DNA from: Paenibacillus sp. 598K
GTDB lineage: Bacteria > Bacillota > Bacilli > Paenibacillales > Paenibacillaceae
DNA length: 64,000 nt
Assembly: GCF_003851045.1 (NCBI RefSeq)
Contig: NZ_BFBX01000071.1
Span: 23,272-87,271 of the forward strand
Direction: 5' to 3'
In this document: piece by piece, positions 25,748 through 34,008 of the stretch
Layout: each line of letters begins with the position of its first letter
How positions within the stretch are numbered: the first letter of the stretch is position 1
Notes under the pieces: model-generated
Told to the model about the DNA's origin: nothing
Seen by the model: the letters and a program-made list of their open reading frames with translations, nothing else
Database searches by the model: none
Translations under genes and position numbers: made by a program

Positions 25748-26977
25748 CTACGCCCCCTGTCCTTGCTCCTGCCGCCGACCGGGCTTACTGCCATCCTCCG
25801 CGCCTCTGCGGCGTCGCGAGAGCATCGACAAGGCCGCAGCGGCCATGATCAGCCCCGTCGTCACGAAGATCCAGCGGATATCGAGGAAAAACCCGAGTCC
25901 GCCACCAATCAGCGGCCCGATCATCGCGCCGAACTGGTTGGCGCTGGTCGTCAGGCCAAAGGAGCGGCCGCGGAACGATTCGCTCGTATGCTGGACGACC
26001 AGCGTGTTGATGTTCGGCACGATGCCGGCCATGAACAGTCCGAACACAAACTGCACCGCCGTAAATACCCATAGCTCGTGGACGAAATACTGCGTCGAAA
26101 TCACCACACCCGAGACAAGCAAGCAAAACGTCAGTACCCGGCCGTACCCGCGCTGCTCGCCCATTCTTCCCCAGAACGGCGAGGCGAGGATGCCGGCGAC
26201 GCCGATCAAGGCGAATACGAGCCCTGACGTCAGCACGGCGCCGGTCAGCTCGCCCTGCAGCTCGGCGATATGCAGCGTCAGCAGCGGCTGGATCATGTTC
26301 AGCGAGAGCTGGAAGACGAGCAGCAACAATAGCATCCGGGTCAGCAGGCCATCCTGCAGCGCCTCCTTTACATCACGCCATAGCTTGCTCTCCTTGGCCT
26401 TAGCAGACGGCGCGTTCCCCTCCCGCACCCAGACGATGACCGCTAGCGTGGCCAGCAGGATGAGCGCTGCTGCGACGACAAAGGACAGTCGCTGGCCGAA
26501 CCAGAGCGACAGCAGTCCGCCCATCAGCGGTCCCAGGATGCCGCCCGTCATCGTCCCGGCCTGCATCATCCCAAGGCTCCAGCCGAGCTTGGCGCCGGGA
26601 GCGGCGGAAGCGACGATCGCCATCGAGGCGGGGACGAAGCCGCCGACCAGCCCATGCAGCATGCGGACGACGATCAACTGCCAGGGCGTCTGCACGAGGC
26701 CGATCAGCGCGTAGATGACCGCTAGCGACAGGCCCGCCCGGATCACCATCTTGCGCTTGCCGTACTTGTCAGCCAGCGATCCCCACAACGGCGCCATCAC
26801 GGCGCCGACCAAAAAAGCCGAGGAATGCACCGCCCCGGCCCACAGATTGACCGCGTCCTCCTCCACCCCAAGATCGAATAGAAATAACGGCAGAAACGGC
26901 ACAGCCATCGTGTAGCTCGCACTGCAGAGCAGTACGCCGCCCCAGAGAATCCAAAGCGTTCGTTTCCATGGTTCCAA
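25748..26977 (-). CDS. MFS multidrug-type exporter
   Basis: A 409-residue transporter with 12 predicted membrane helices. The MFS signature loop between helices 2 and 3 is GSLADKYGKRKMVIRAG, and helix 5 carries the exporter motif-C-like text GWSLGMMQAGTMTGGILGPLMGG. It is closest in style to the MdtG/YfnA-like drug exporters of Bacilli. The first possible start is TTG at 26977, directly after an in-frame TAG; no ATG lies nearby, so TTG is likely. A consensus TATAAT on the minus strand lies at 27023-27028. Substrate unknown. Confidence 0.88.
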   Translation of the reverse strand: MEPWKRTLWILWGGVLLCSASYTMAVPFLPLFLFDLGVEEDAVNLWAGAVHSSAFLVGAVMAPLWGSLADKYGKRKMVIRAGLSLAVIYALIGLVQTPWQLIVVRMLHGLVGGFVPASMAIVASAAPGAKLGWSLGMMQAGTMTGGILGPLMGGLLSLWFGQRLSFVVAAALILLATLAVIVWVREGNAPSAKAKESKLWRDVKEALQDGLLTRMLLLLLVFQLSLNMIQPLLTLHIAELQGELTGAVLTSGLVFALIGVAGILASPFWGRMGEQRGYGRVLTFCLLVSGVVISTQYFVHELWVFTAVQFVFGLFMAGIVPNINTLVVQHTSESFRGRSFGLTTSANQFGAMIGPLIGGGLGFFLDIRWIFVTTGLIMAAAALSMLSRRRRGAEDGSKPGRRQEQGQGA

Positions 26978-27413
26978 TTCCGGCTACACCTATCCTTCCC
27001 TGGAACGTATCCATATCCATCTATTATATCGGACTCCGCTGCAGCGGGGCGACCGACGGACTGCCCAGCATTCGGTCGCAATTGCGCGCTTCCGTGCAGG
27101 AACGCCCCTTAAGCTGCATGGCATGTCAGCGGCCGATCGAATCCTGGCGTTAACCGGGGTTTGTGATGCTTCCGGTACCGACCTCCACGAAAAATCGAAA
27201 AATGAGAAAACACTTAGTATGGAAAACGGGTCTTAGAATACTCTCATTTAATGGGTTTTTAATTTCATTTTAAGTTTATTTTCAGATTACAAGGTTAGAT
27301 TAAGGGCAAGCGAAAGGAGGGGAAACAAAAGTAACGGCGCATTATTGTACTAAAATCATCCTAGAATCGACAAAAATCATATGAAAAACACAAACAAAAC
27401 GGAGGTCTTGTAC
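26978..27413. other. intergenic region between divergent genes
   Basis: About 435 bp with no gene. The left part holds the MFS promoter (TATAAT read leftward at 27023-27028). The right part, from 27180, is markedly AT-rich and includes runs such as TTTTTAATTTCATTTTAAG, suitable as a promoter for the lipoprotein gene, though no clear hexamer pair was found. AAAGGAGGGG near 27315 has no start codon behind it. Confidence 0.5.
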
Positions 27414-27737
27414 ATGTCTAAAACAAAAACGGGTCTTTTTATCCTCGCCTTGTCCATCATGCTCGTCGGCGCTGGCTGCGGCAACAACGCAAATAACGAT
27501 CCAGCCACTCCGCCGCCGGCCGATACCAATGTCGATGTGAACACGCCAGCCAACGATCCGGCTACCAATGATCCAGCCACCAACGATCCGGCAACGAACG
27601 ATCCGGTGACAAGCGATCCGCTCCCGTCTGACGACGCGACCGACACGGATGCCGATGCCGACACGGATGCTGATGACGGCACGCTGACAGATCCGGATGA
27701 CGCGCCAGCAACTGAAGGCGATTCGACGACGCCTTAA
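27414..27737 (+). CDS. repeat-rich small lipoprotein
   Basis: A 107-residue exported lipoprotein: leader MSKTKTGLFILALSIMLVGAGCGNN with lipobox VGAGC. The rest is low-complexity, very acidic and Asp/Thr/Pro/Ala-rich, with tandem copies of the pentapeptide NDPAT and a run of alternating Asp/Thr/Ala. There is no folded domain. The start ATG at 27414 follows GGAGG; an upstream ATG in frame at 27381 lacks a ribosome site and would spoil the leader. It may act as a cell-surface acidic polymer or spacer; no function can be assigned. Confidence 0.75.
   Translation: MSKTKTGLFILALSIMLVGAGCGNNANNDPATPPPADTNVDVNTPANDPATNDPATNDPATNDPVTSDPLPSDDATDTDADADTDADDGTLTDPDDAPATEGDSTTP
27552..27620 (+). repeat. 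15-bp tandem repeats coding for NDPAT
   Basis: Four imperfect units beginning AACGATCCGGCTACC, plus a degenerate fifth, lie in frame in the lipoprotein gene. The reading frame is kept, so copy-number change would only alter protein length. Confidence 0.7.
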
Positions 27738-27799
27738 TAGCCGCATCATACCAACGAGTCTTCAGCACACTATCTATGCAAGCTCTTATAGATGAAAGC

Positions 27800-27843
27800 A
27801 CAAAACGCTGCAGCATCGGTTATCCGATACTGCAGCGTTTGTG
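27800..27843. terminator. bidirectional terminator
   Basis: ACGCTGCAGCATCGG pairs with CCGATACTGCAGCGT (one mismatch), flanked by CAAA and TTTG. It serves the convergent lipoprotein and radical SAM genes. Confidence 0.8.
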
Positions 27844-27869
27844 CGTGCGGGGGCAATGCCTCTCCGCCT

Positions 27870-28763
27870 CTAGGATATGTCCTGCTCCATGCCAAAGCGA
27901 CGGCGGTAGCCGCAGCGGCGGCACAGTTCCTCCACCGCCTCCCGTCTCGAGAAGCCCTCGACAATCCGGGTTGCCCGCTCCCCCGACAAGATCTCGCCGA
28001 ACGATTGCTCGCCCAGACGACCGAGGTCGATCACACCCTCCCCATCGAGACAGCAAGGCACGACGGTGCCGTTGGCGAGGATCGCCGCCTGCGTGCGCAA
28101 TCCGTAGCAAAAGCCCCGTCCGTCGTCCTCGGGGGCGTCCATCGATGGCCACTCGAACTCATGATCCTGATTGAGATACACCTGCTTGGCGATCTTGAGC
28201 CCCTGGCCGCGCTCGAACCGCTCTTCGATCCGATACGGCAGCGCAAAGGCCGTCTCGATCATCGCCAGCAGCTCCCGATTGCGCTCGCGCTCCAGATTGG
28301 TCTGGTTATCCGTCGTAAGATTCCACAGCCGATAAGAGATAAATAGCTTGCTCGTCGCTATAGCCTCTCTCGTAAAGTCGAGGATATCGGCGAGATAGCC
28401 TGCCTTGTCCTGCGAGCCCGGATGGCCGTCGAAGCTGTGCAGCGAGAAGTTGATCTGCCGCAGCGCCGGCTTGCCGAGCAACTTGTGGCGGTTTTTGGCG
28501 ATCAGCGTGCCGTTGGTCGTAATATTGACCTTGATCCCGTATTCGTGGCTGATGTCCAGCAGTTGATCGAGCTTCGGATGGAGCAGCGGCTCGCCCTTGA
28601 CATGCAGGTAGATCGAATCGGCGTAGCCCTGGATCTGCTCGAGCCGCATGCGGAAGTCGTCCACTGACAGGAATGTTTTTTGCCGCTGGGTGGGCGGACA
28701 GAACGTGCAGGCAAGATTGCAGACGCTCGTAATTTCGATATAGCATTTCTTCAGTTTTCTCAT
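27870..28763 (-). CDS. radical SAM protein with SPASM-like C-terminus
   Basis: A 297-residue enzyme. The [4Fe-4S]/SAM motif is C-x3-C-x2-C (SVCNLACTFCPP, residues ~14-24). GEPLLHP and NITTNGTL are the SAM-contacting strands. The C-terminal cysteines (CYGLRTQAAILANGTVVPCCLDGEG and CRRCGY) form a SPASM-type site for auxiliary clusters, as in peptide-modifying or dehydrogenase-type radical enzymes. No precursor peptide gene or partner is next to it; it is a single-gene unit. Substrate unknown. Confidence 0.88.
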   Translation of the reverse strand: MRKLKKCYIEITSVCNLACTFCPPTQRQKTFLSVDDFRMRLEQIQGYADSIYLHVKGEPLLHPKLDQLLDISHEYGIKVNITTNGTLIAKNRHKLLGKPALRQINFSLHSFDGHPGSQDKAGYLADILDFTREAIATSKLFISYRLWNLTTDNQTNLERERNRELLAMIETAFALPYRIEERFERGQGLKIAKQVYLNQDHEFEWPSMDAPEDDGRGFCYGLRTQAAILANGTVVPCCLDGEGVIDLGRLGEQSFGEILSGERATRIVEGFSRREAVEELCRRCGYRRRFGMEQDIS

Positions 28764-28783
28764 ACGTACGATTATAGCATGCT

Positions 28784-28812
28784 TTGGCTTAGCCGGGATA
28801 CTGCGATATAAT
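28784..28812 (+). promoter_or_regulatory. SigA-type promoter of the aminopeptidase gene
   Basis: TTGGCT (28784-28789), a 17-nt spacer and TATAAT (28807-28812), 66 nt before the ATG. Confidence 0.75.
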
Positions 28813-28878
28813 AAGCTGTAGCATCAGGAGATACATACGAACCTATGGCGCATGCGCCAATCGATGGAGGGATATACG

Positions 28879-30108
28879 ATGAGTTTCCAGGAGAAATTAG
28901 CGAAGTATGCGGCGCTGGCCGTAGAGGTCGGCGTCAATGTGCAGCCGGGACAAAAGCTGGTCGTCAGCGCCTCGCTCGTCGCCGCGCCTTATGTGCGGCT
29001 CGTCGTGAAGCGGGCGTACGAGGCCGGAGCCAGCTACGTCCATGTCGAGTGGAATGACGATGAGGTGACGCGGACCCGCTATGAGCTGGCGCCGGACGAC
29101 TCGTTCGATTACTTCCCGCAGTGGCGGGCCGACGGCTGGGAAGCGCTGGCTGCGGACAACGCCGCCTTCCTCTCGGTCATCGCCGCCAATCCGGACCTGC
29201 TCCAGGGCATCGATCCGAAGCGGATCAAGTCGGCCAATATTGCCGCGGGCAAGGCGATGCAGCCATTCCGCACCTATACGATGTCCGACAAGGTGAGCTG
29301 GTCGATCGTCGCCGTCCCTTCGCAGGTATGGGCGGACAAGGTATTCCCCGAGGCGCCGGAGGCGGAGCGAGTCGATCGGCTCTGGGACGCGATCTTCCGC
29401 GCGACGCGCATCGATCTCGACGATCCGGTACAAGCATGGCGAGACCATACCGACCTGCTCGACAGCAAGGCGGCCCGGCTCAACGAGCGCAAGTATAAAG
29501 CGCTGCACTACACCGCGCCGGGCACCGATCTGACGATCGAGCTGCCGCCCGCCCATCTGTGGGTAAGCGCCGGCAGCCACAACGCCCAGGGCAGCCTGTT
29601 CATCGCCAACATGCCGACCGAGGAGGTATTCACCGCGCCGCTCAAGACCGGCGTCAACGGCACCGTCACCAGCACGAAGCCGCTCAGCTACGGCGGCAAC
29701 CTGATCGAGAATATCCGGATCACCTTCCAGGACGGCAAGATCGCCTCCTACGATGCCGATCAAGGCGCCGACACACTCAAGGGACTCGTCGAGACCGATG
29801 AGGGCTCGCAGTATCTCGGCGAGGTCGCACTCGTGCCGCATAGCTCGCCGATCTCGCAGAGCGGACTCGTCTTCTTCAACACGCTGTTCGACGAGAATGC
29901 GTCCAACCATCTGGCGATCGGCAAGGGCTACGCCTTCTGTCTCGAGGGCGGCAAGACGATGAGCCAGGAGGAGCTGGAGGCGCAAGGGCTGAACGACAGC
30001 CTGACCCATGTCGATTTCATGATCGGCTCGGCCGATATGGACATCGACGGCATCCTCGCCGACGGTACCCGCGAGCCTGTCTTCCGTCAGGGCAACTGGG
30101 CATTCTAG
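28879..30108 (+). CDS. M29-family aminopeptidase (AmpS/PepS type)
   Basis: A 409-residue cytosolic metallopeptidase of the M29 (thermophilic aminopeptidase) family. Typical text includes KYAALAVEVGVNVQPGQKLVV, the acidic metal-site segment NMPTEEVFTAPLKTGVNG, EVALVPHSSPISQSGLVFFNTLFDENASNHLAIG with its conserved His, and the C-terminal HVDFMIGSADMDIDG (His and Asp ligands). It removes N-terminal residues from peptides using Co/Zn-type metals. The ATG at 28879 follows GGAGGG; two upstream in-frame starts lack a site. It has its own promoter. Confidence 0.94.
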   Translation: MSFQEKLAKYAALAVEVGVNVQPGQKLVVSASLVAAPYVRLVVKRAYEAGASYVHVEWNDDEVTRTRYELAPDDSFDYFPQWRADGWEALAADNAAFLSVIAANPDLLQGIDPKRIKSANIAAGKAMQPFRTYTMSDKVSWSIVAVPSQVWADKVFPEAPEAERVDRLWDAIFRATRIDLDDPVQAWRDHTDLLDSKAARLNERKYKALHYTAPGTDLTIELPPAHLWVSAGSHNAQGSLFIANMPTEEVFTAPLKTGVNGTVTSTKPLSYGGNLIENIRITFQDGKIASYDADQGADTLKGLVETDEGSQYLGEVALVPHSSPISQSGLVFFNTLFDENASNHLAIGKGYAFCLEGGKTMSQEELEAQGLNDSLTHVDFMIGSADMDIDGILADGTREPVFRQGNWAF

Positions 30109-30127
30109 ATGACGTTCTAGGGCATGT

Positions 30128-30682
30128 CTAGTCGGACGCCTTGCCTTCCGCCGCATGCGTCGCTTGCAACCATCGCCGCCTCACTTCCTCGTAGAGGACG
30201 TGGAGCGGCGTAGCGATGCCGGTCTGGGCGATATTGACATGCGCCTCCACCAGCCTTTTGTTCCATCGCATAAACAGCCGGATGAGCCATCCCTGTCTGA
30301 CCAGATAACCGTCGGGATCGTGTAGATTGATGCCGATGAATCTCTCGCCGTGATAAGTATACAACCGCACCTCGCTGATCTCCCCCCACGAAATACGCCC
30401 TGCTGCGATCAGGCTCGAGGTGTCCAGCAGCCCTTCCTCATCCACCCGCAGCGTAGGCTGACGCTTCACCAGATGGTAAAGGTAGAAGAGCAAAGCCAGG
30501 CCAAACAAGAGTACCGCCGCCAGGCCGATAACAGCAATCAGCAGCGGCTCCTCCCCCCGAACGCCCGAGACGATCATCCATCCGCCAATCAACACAAAAA
30601 CAAGCGAACCGAACGCGAACAGAAACATTCGCTTCCGGTCCGGATATTCAACAATAGGAGCACCATGCAAACGTTGGCTCAT
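30128..30682 (-). CDS. small membrane protein, STM3941-like
   Basis: A 184-residue protein with two membrane helices (about residues 19-38 and 46-66) and a cytoplasmic PH-like beta domain (TLRVDEEGLLDTSSLIAAGRISWGEISEVRLYTY ... RFIGINLHDPDGYL). This layout resembles the STM3941 family of unknown function. The ATG at 30682 lies 16 bp after the ADP-ribosylglycohydrolase stop and follows GGAAGGAGAGGAG, so it is the last gene of the NAD operon. Whether it belongs functionally to that operon is unclear. Confidence 0.65.
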   Translation of the reverse strand: MSQRLHGAPIVEYPDRKRMFLFAFGSLVFVLIGGWMIVSGVRGEEPLLIAVIGLAAVLLFGLALLFYLYHLVKRQPTLRVDEEGLLDTSSLIAAGRISWGEISEVRLYTYHGERFIGINLHDPDGYLVRQGWLIRLFMRWNKRLVEAHVNIAQTGIATPLHVLYEEVRRRWLQATHAAEGKASD

Positions 30683-30698
30683 CTCCTCTCCTTCCTCC

Positions 30699-31643
30699 TT
30701 ACAGTACTGAACTGCCAAGCTGCTCCGACAGCCTCCCGGACAGCGACTCGATGTCCGCGCGGCGGACGACCGCGGCCAGCCAGTCCCCCGGAATCGCATC
30801 CGCACCATACCACAGGCCGGCCAGACCGCCCGCCACAGCGCCGGTCGTATCTGTATCCTCGCCCAGATTCACGGCCTTCAGCACTGTCTCTTCGTAGCTC
30901 TCGCTCGTCAGCAGGCACCAGAGCGCCGCTTCCAGCGTATGCACGACATAACCCGAGGAGGCGATCTCCGCCTCGCTCCGCTCGCGGATGTCCTCTGCGA
31001 GCAGGCGGCGATACGTCGCGAGCTCCGGTTCGTCCCAGCACAGCTCCGTGACGGACGCTTGCATCCGCCGGTAGCTCTCCAGCGGCGGATGCCCTTGCAG
31101 CAGATGATCCGCCAGCTCGACATAGATCAGACAGCCGAGGATCGAGCGGGGATGGCTATGCGTGATCGAGGAGACGGCACGGACATACGGCTCCTTGTGC
31201 CGGAGAGGCTGACCTCGCAGCAGATAGACTAACGGCAGGATTCGCATGAGAGAGCCGTTGCCGTTGCTATACTCGTCAGCCAGCCCTGCCTGCTCGGCGG
31301 GCACCCCTTGCTCGCGCAGCCGCGTCAGCGCCTGCCGGGTCGCGATGCCGATGTCGAACACCTCGCCATGCGGCGACCACCAGCCCTCCTCGTACCAGCG
31401 AAGCGAGGCGGCGGCGATCCGCTCGATGTCGAAGCCGCCACACAGACTGTCGGCGAGACAGAACGTCAGCGCCGCATCGTCGGACCAAGTGCCGGGCGGC
31501 TGATGATGCGTGCCGTAGCCCCGCATCTCCCGCACCGGACGCTCTCGCAGCTCGGCGCGCGGTCGGAACTCGACCGGCACGCCCAGCGCGTCGCCGATGG
31601 CGAGGCCGAGCAGCCCGCCGCGGATCGCTTGCAGTTGATTCAT
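30699..31643 (-). CDS. ADP-ribosylglycohydrolase family protein
   Basis: A 314-residue (DraG/ARH-type) hydrolase. The dimetal site motifs are present: TWSDDAALTFCL near residues 52-63 and EDTDTTGAVAGGLAGLWYG near the C-terminus. The opening IRGGLLGLAIGDALGVPVEF is typical. Such enzymes release ADP-ribose from modified proteins, DNA or small molecules. It follows the NAMPT-like gene in the NAD operon. If the two preceding enzymes use ADP-ribose as raw material, this protein would supply it. Confidence 0.92.
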   Translation of the reverse strand: MNQLQAIRGGLLGLAIGDALGVPVEFRPRAELRERPVREMRGYGTHHQPPGTWSDDAALTFCLADSLCGGFDIERIAAASLRWYEEGWWSPHGEVFDIGIATRQALTRLREQGVPAEQAGLADEYSNGNGSLMRILPLVYLLRGQPLRHKEPYVRAVSSITHSHPRSILGCLIYVELADHLLQGHPPLESYRRMQASVTELCWDEPELATYRRLLAEDIRERSEAEIASSGYVVHTLEAALWCLLTSESYEETVLKAVNLGEDTDTTGAVAGGLAGLWYGADAIPGDWLAAVVRRADIESLSGRLSEQLGSSVL

Positions 31644-31664
31644 CCTCCCTCGCCTCCCTCTCTC

Positions 31665-33158
31665 TTACGCTTGCAGCCCGGCCAGCAGCCGCGCCCGGAT
31701 GTCGGCGAACCGCTCGTTGCGCAGCAGCTTGCCGTCCTCGAAGATAACCTCCAGCAGATCCTTGTCGGCGCGAGCCTCGTACGACGCTACGCCCAGATTG
31801 TCCTCGGCGCGGATGACGCCCTCCTCCTCGTACACATGGACGAGGCCGGTCTGCGACTTCTTGAAGTTGTTGCTGTCGGTCTTCGGATCCTTGTAGATCT
31901 TGCGCTCCTCGCCGTTGATCATCGTAAACGTCGACTTCAGCGCGTAGCCGAAGGTATCGCGCGTATTGTACTGGTACGTAAACGAGCCGATGCCGTACAC
32001 CATATTGGTCGAAGCGAAGCCCTTGGCCTCCAGACGCTCGCAGATCTCCCGGCAGCGCTGCAGCGTGATCGCCTCGCCGTAGATTGCGCCGATATGGCTG
32101 TCGAGCTGCTTGTAGCCCTTCTCGGTCACCGTGCCGCCGAAGATGTCCCACAGCAGCTCGATGACGCCCTTGCGCACCCGCTCATCCGTCGCGTCGGGAT
32201 CGCCGCAAATGATCTTCACCGGGTCGCCGCTGTCGGGCCGGATGACGACGCGGCCGTCGCGGCCCATGATATCGTCCTTCAGTCCGCGCACCACCTCGTC
32301 GATCACCTTCCACAGATCCCACGTATCCGAGACGATCGAGACGAAGCCATTCGGATACACTTCATTGATCAGATAACGGTACGACGTCATCTCGTCTGTG
32401 CCGTGGGCGCACATGACGCTGTGCTCGGTGGCCGGGATCGAGCTGCCGATCAGCTCCTGCTCCATGTTGCCGTTGTAGAACTCCTCGACGTAGAGGATCG
32501 ACGGGATCGAGTCTGTGCCGGTAAACGAGATCAGATGGCCTGCGCCCGAGGCCTTCGAGGCATCCAGCGACGCCATGCCGCGCATCGAGAAGTCATGGCC
32601 CTGGAACGGCACGCCTGAGGTATCGCCGTTGGTGCGCAGCGCATAGCTTTCCAAAATTTTGCGATACTCGTAAGCAATCGTCGCGCTCGTCGCCGGCATC
32701 CATAGCTCGCACGACATGAGCGTCTCGAGATAGTTGGTCACCCAGAAAAACTCCGGCTTCGTGTTCTCGATCGTCAGCATCGGCACCTTGATCGGCACGC
32801 GCGTCCCTTCCTTAATCGCCTTCACCTTGACCGGCAGATAGCCGAGGTCGTGCAGCGCCTCGATATGCGACGCATCCGGGTCGGCGATCCCGAGCGCATG
32901 CTTCAGCACCCGCTTGTACTCGGCGGCGACCTCCTCGCGCGTTCTGGCGAAGAAGTTGTCGTTGAAGTAATCGATCAGATACTCCTTCACGAACGCCTGG
33001 AAGCCGAAGGCTACAACCTCATCGACGCCCTCGAGGCGGCTCGTGCGAGCCGTCCAGGTCGAGTAGACCAGCTCCGTGCCTTGCGGGTATTGATTTTTGT
33101 GGCTCACCTTATAAAAGTCGCACAGCAGCGTCGCAGGATAGATATATTTTTCGCTCAT
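31665..33158 (-). CDS. nicotinamide phosphoribosyltransferase-like enzyme (NadV or Namat)
   Basis: A 497-residue NAMPT-family protein. Visible active-site features are DFYKVSHKNQYP near the N-terminus, Asp216 (FTGTDS; the nicotinamide-specifying Asp of NAMPT), catalytic-type His246 (ATEHSVM) and RPDSGDP at 307-313. Two phosphoribosyl-pocket segments differ from human NAMPT: GDGVD reads GEAIT (361-365) and GSGGG reads GIGSF (389-393). The enzyme should join nicotinamide to a pyrophosphorylated ribose, giving NMN from PRPP, or NAD directly if the donor is ADP-ribose pyrophosphate. It lies 22 bp after the PRPP-synthetase-like gene. Family certain; donor not. Confidence 0.9.
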   Translation of the reverse strand: MSEKYIYPATLLCDFYKVSHKNQYPQGTELVYSTWTARTSRLEGVDEVVAFGFQAFVKEYLIDYFNDNFFARTREEVAAEYKRVLKHALGIADPDASHIEALHDLGYLPVKVKAIKEGTRVPIKVPMLTIENTKPEFFWVTNYLETLMSCELWMPATSATIAYEYRKILESYALRTNGDTSGVPFQGHDFSMRGMASLDASKASGAGHLISFTGTDSIPSILYVEEFYNGNMEQELIGSSIPATEHSVMCAHGTDEMTSYRYLINEVYPNGFVSIVSDTWDLWKVIDEVVRGLKDDIMGRDGRVVIRPDSGDPVKIICGDPDATDERVRKGVIELLWDIFGGTVTEKGYKQLDSHIGAIYGEAITLQRCREICERLEAKGFASTNMVYGIGSFTYQYNTRDTFGYALKSTFTMINGEERKIYKDPKTDSNNFKKSQTGLVHVYEEEGVIRAEDNLGVASYEARADKDLLEVIFEDGKLLRNERFADIRARLLAGLQA

Positions 33159-33180
33159 TTTAATTCCTCCCTAATTGTAA

Positions 33181-33984
33181 TTAGATAATCGGGTAGATGT
33201 GAATCCGCTCATGCCCCGGCTCGCTCAGGATCGTGTCGGTCGTAAATACGCGATCGACGAGGCCGCTGGCAAGCAGCTTGCCGTCGTATATCGAGCGCTC
33301 GCAGTGGGCGACCAGCAGGTAGATCTCGGAGGCGCCGAGCGCCTTCAGCTTCTCCGCGCTCAGCAGGAACGTGCCGCCGTAGGAGCAGAGGTCGTCGACG
33401 ATGATCGCCTTGAAGTCCGGCCCCGCTGGCTCGCCGACCACATCGAGACGCTGGATCTGGCCGCTCTGGAAGTCCCGTACCTTGAAGCCGACCAGCTCGC
33501 GATAGCCGCGCAGCTTGCTGTACCGCTTCTGCGCGCCCGCATCCGGGAAGAACAGCGCGTCGCGCTCGCCGTCGAAGCCAACCCTGGCCATCACATCCTC
33601 CAGCAGCGACAACGTCGGGTAGCTGGCGACGCAGCGGTCCAGCAACGCGGTCGTTACATCGGAATGCGGCTCGATCACCTGGACGCTGGCGAATTGCAGA
33701 CGGTTGATGAACTCTGCGGTATACTTGAGCGTAAAGGCGGAAGCGCCCTCCACTCGGTCCATCCGGCTATAGGGCATATAGGCGATCGTCAGCGATGTCC
33801 GATATCCGCGTTCGTCGAGATATCGCTTCAGGAACATCAGCTTGATCAGATCGCTGTCGTCCTCGTACTTCCAGACGATGACATTGTCCTCCGTTGCTGC
33901 CGCCAGCACCTGCTCGCCGCCGAGCAGCGTCTCCCCGTTGGGGAAGGTGCGCATGGCGATTTCTTGCCCGTTCAGCTTCAACAT
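33181..33984 (-). CDS. short PRPP-synthetase-like pyrophosphokinase (possible ADP-ribose pyrophosphokinase)
   Basis: A 267-residue Prs-family protein, about 45 residues shorter than housekeeping PRPP synthetases. It keeps TFPNGETLL, PYSRMDR (for PYARQDR), the EPHS His (for DLHA) and FPDAGAQKR. The ribose-5-phosphate loop is altered: the usual DD-x-x-DTAGT reads DDLCSYGGT (residues 197-205), so Asp and Thr become Ser and Tyr. This loop normally holds the 5-phosphate of ribose, so the change fits a larger 5-substituted ribose. The ATG at 33984 follows AGGGAG; an in-frame GTG three codons upstream lies in that site. The gene is paired with the NAMPT-like gene. Confidence 0.85.
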   Translation of the reverse strand: MLKLNGQEIAMRTFPNGETLLGGEQVLAAATEDNVIVWKYEDDSDLIKLMFLKRYLDERGYRTSLTIAYMPYSRMDRVEGASAFTLKYTAEFINRLQFASVQVIEPHSDVTTALLDRCVASYPTLSLLEDVMARVGFDGERDALFFPDAGAQKRYSKLRGYRELVGFKVRDFQSGQIQRLDVVGEPAGPDFKAIIVDDLCSYGGTFLLSAEKLKALGASEIYLLVAHCERSIYDGKLLASGLVDRVFTTDTILSEPGHERIHIYPII

Positions 33985-34008
33985 TGTGCTCACTCCCTTT
34001 ACTATTGG

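Noticed and set aside
27540..27620. Possible CRISPR-like repeat array
   Set aside because: The repeats are contiguous 15-bp coding units without spacers, inside a lipoprotein gene.
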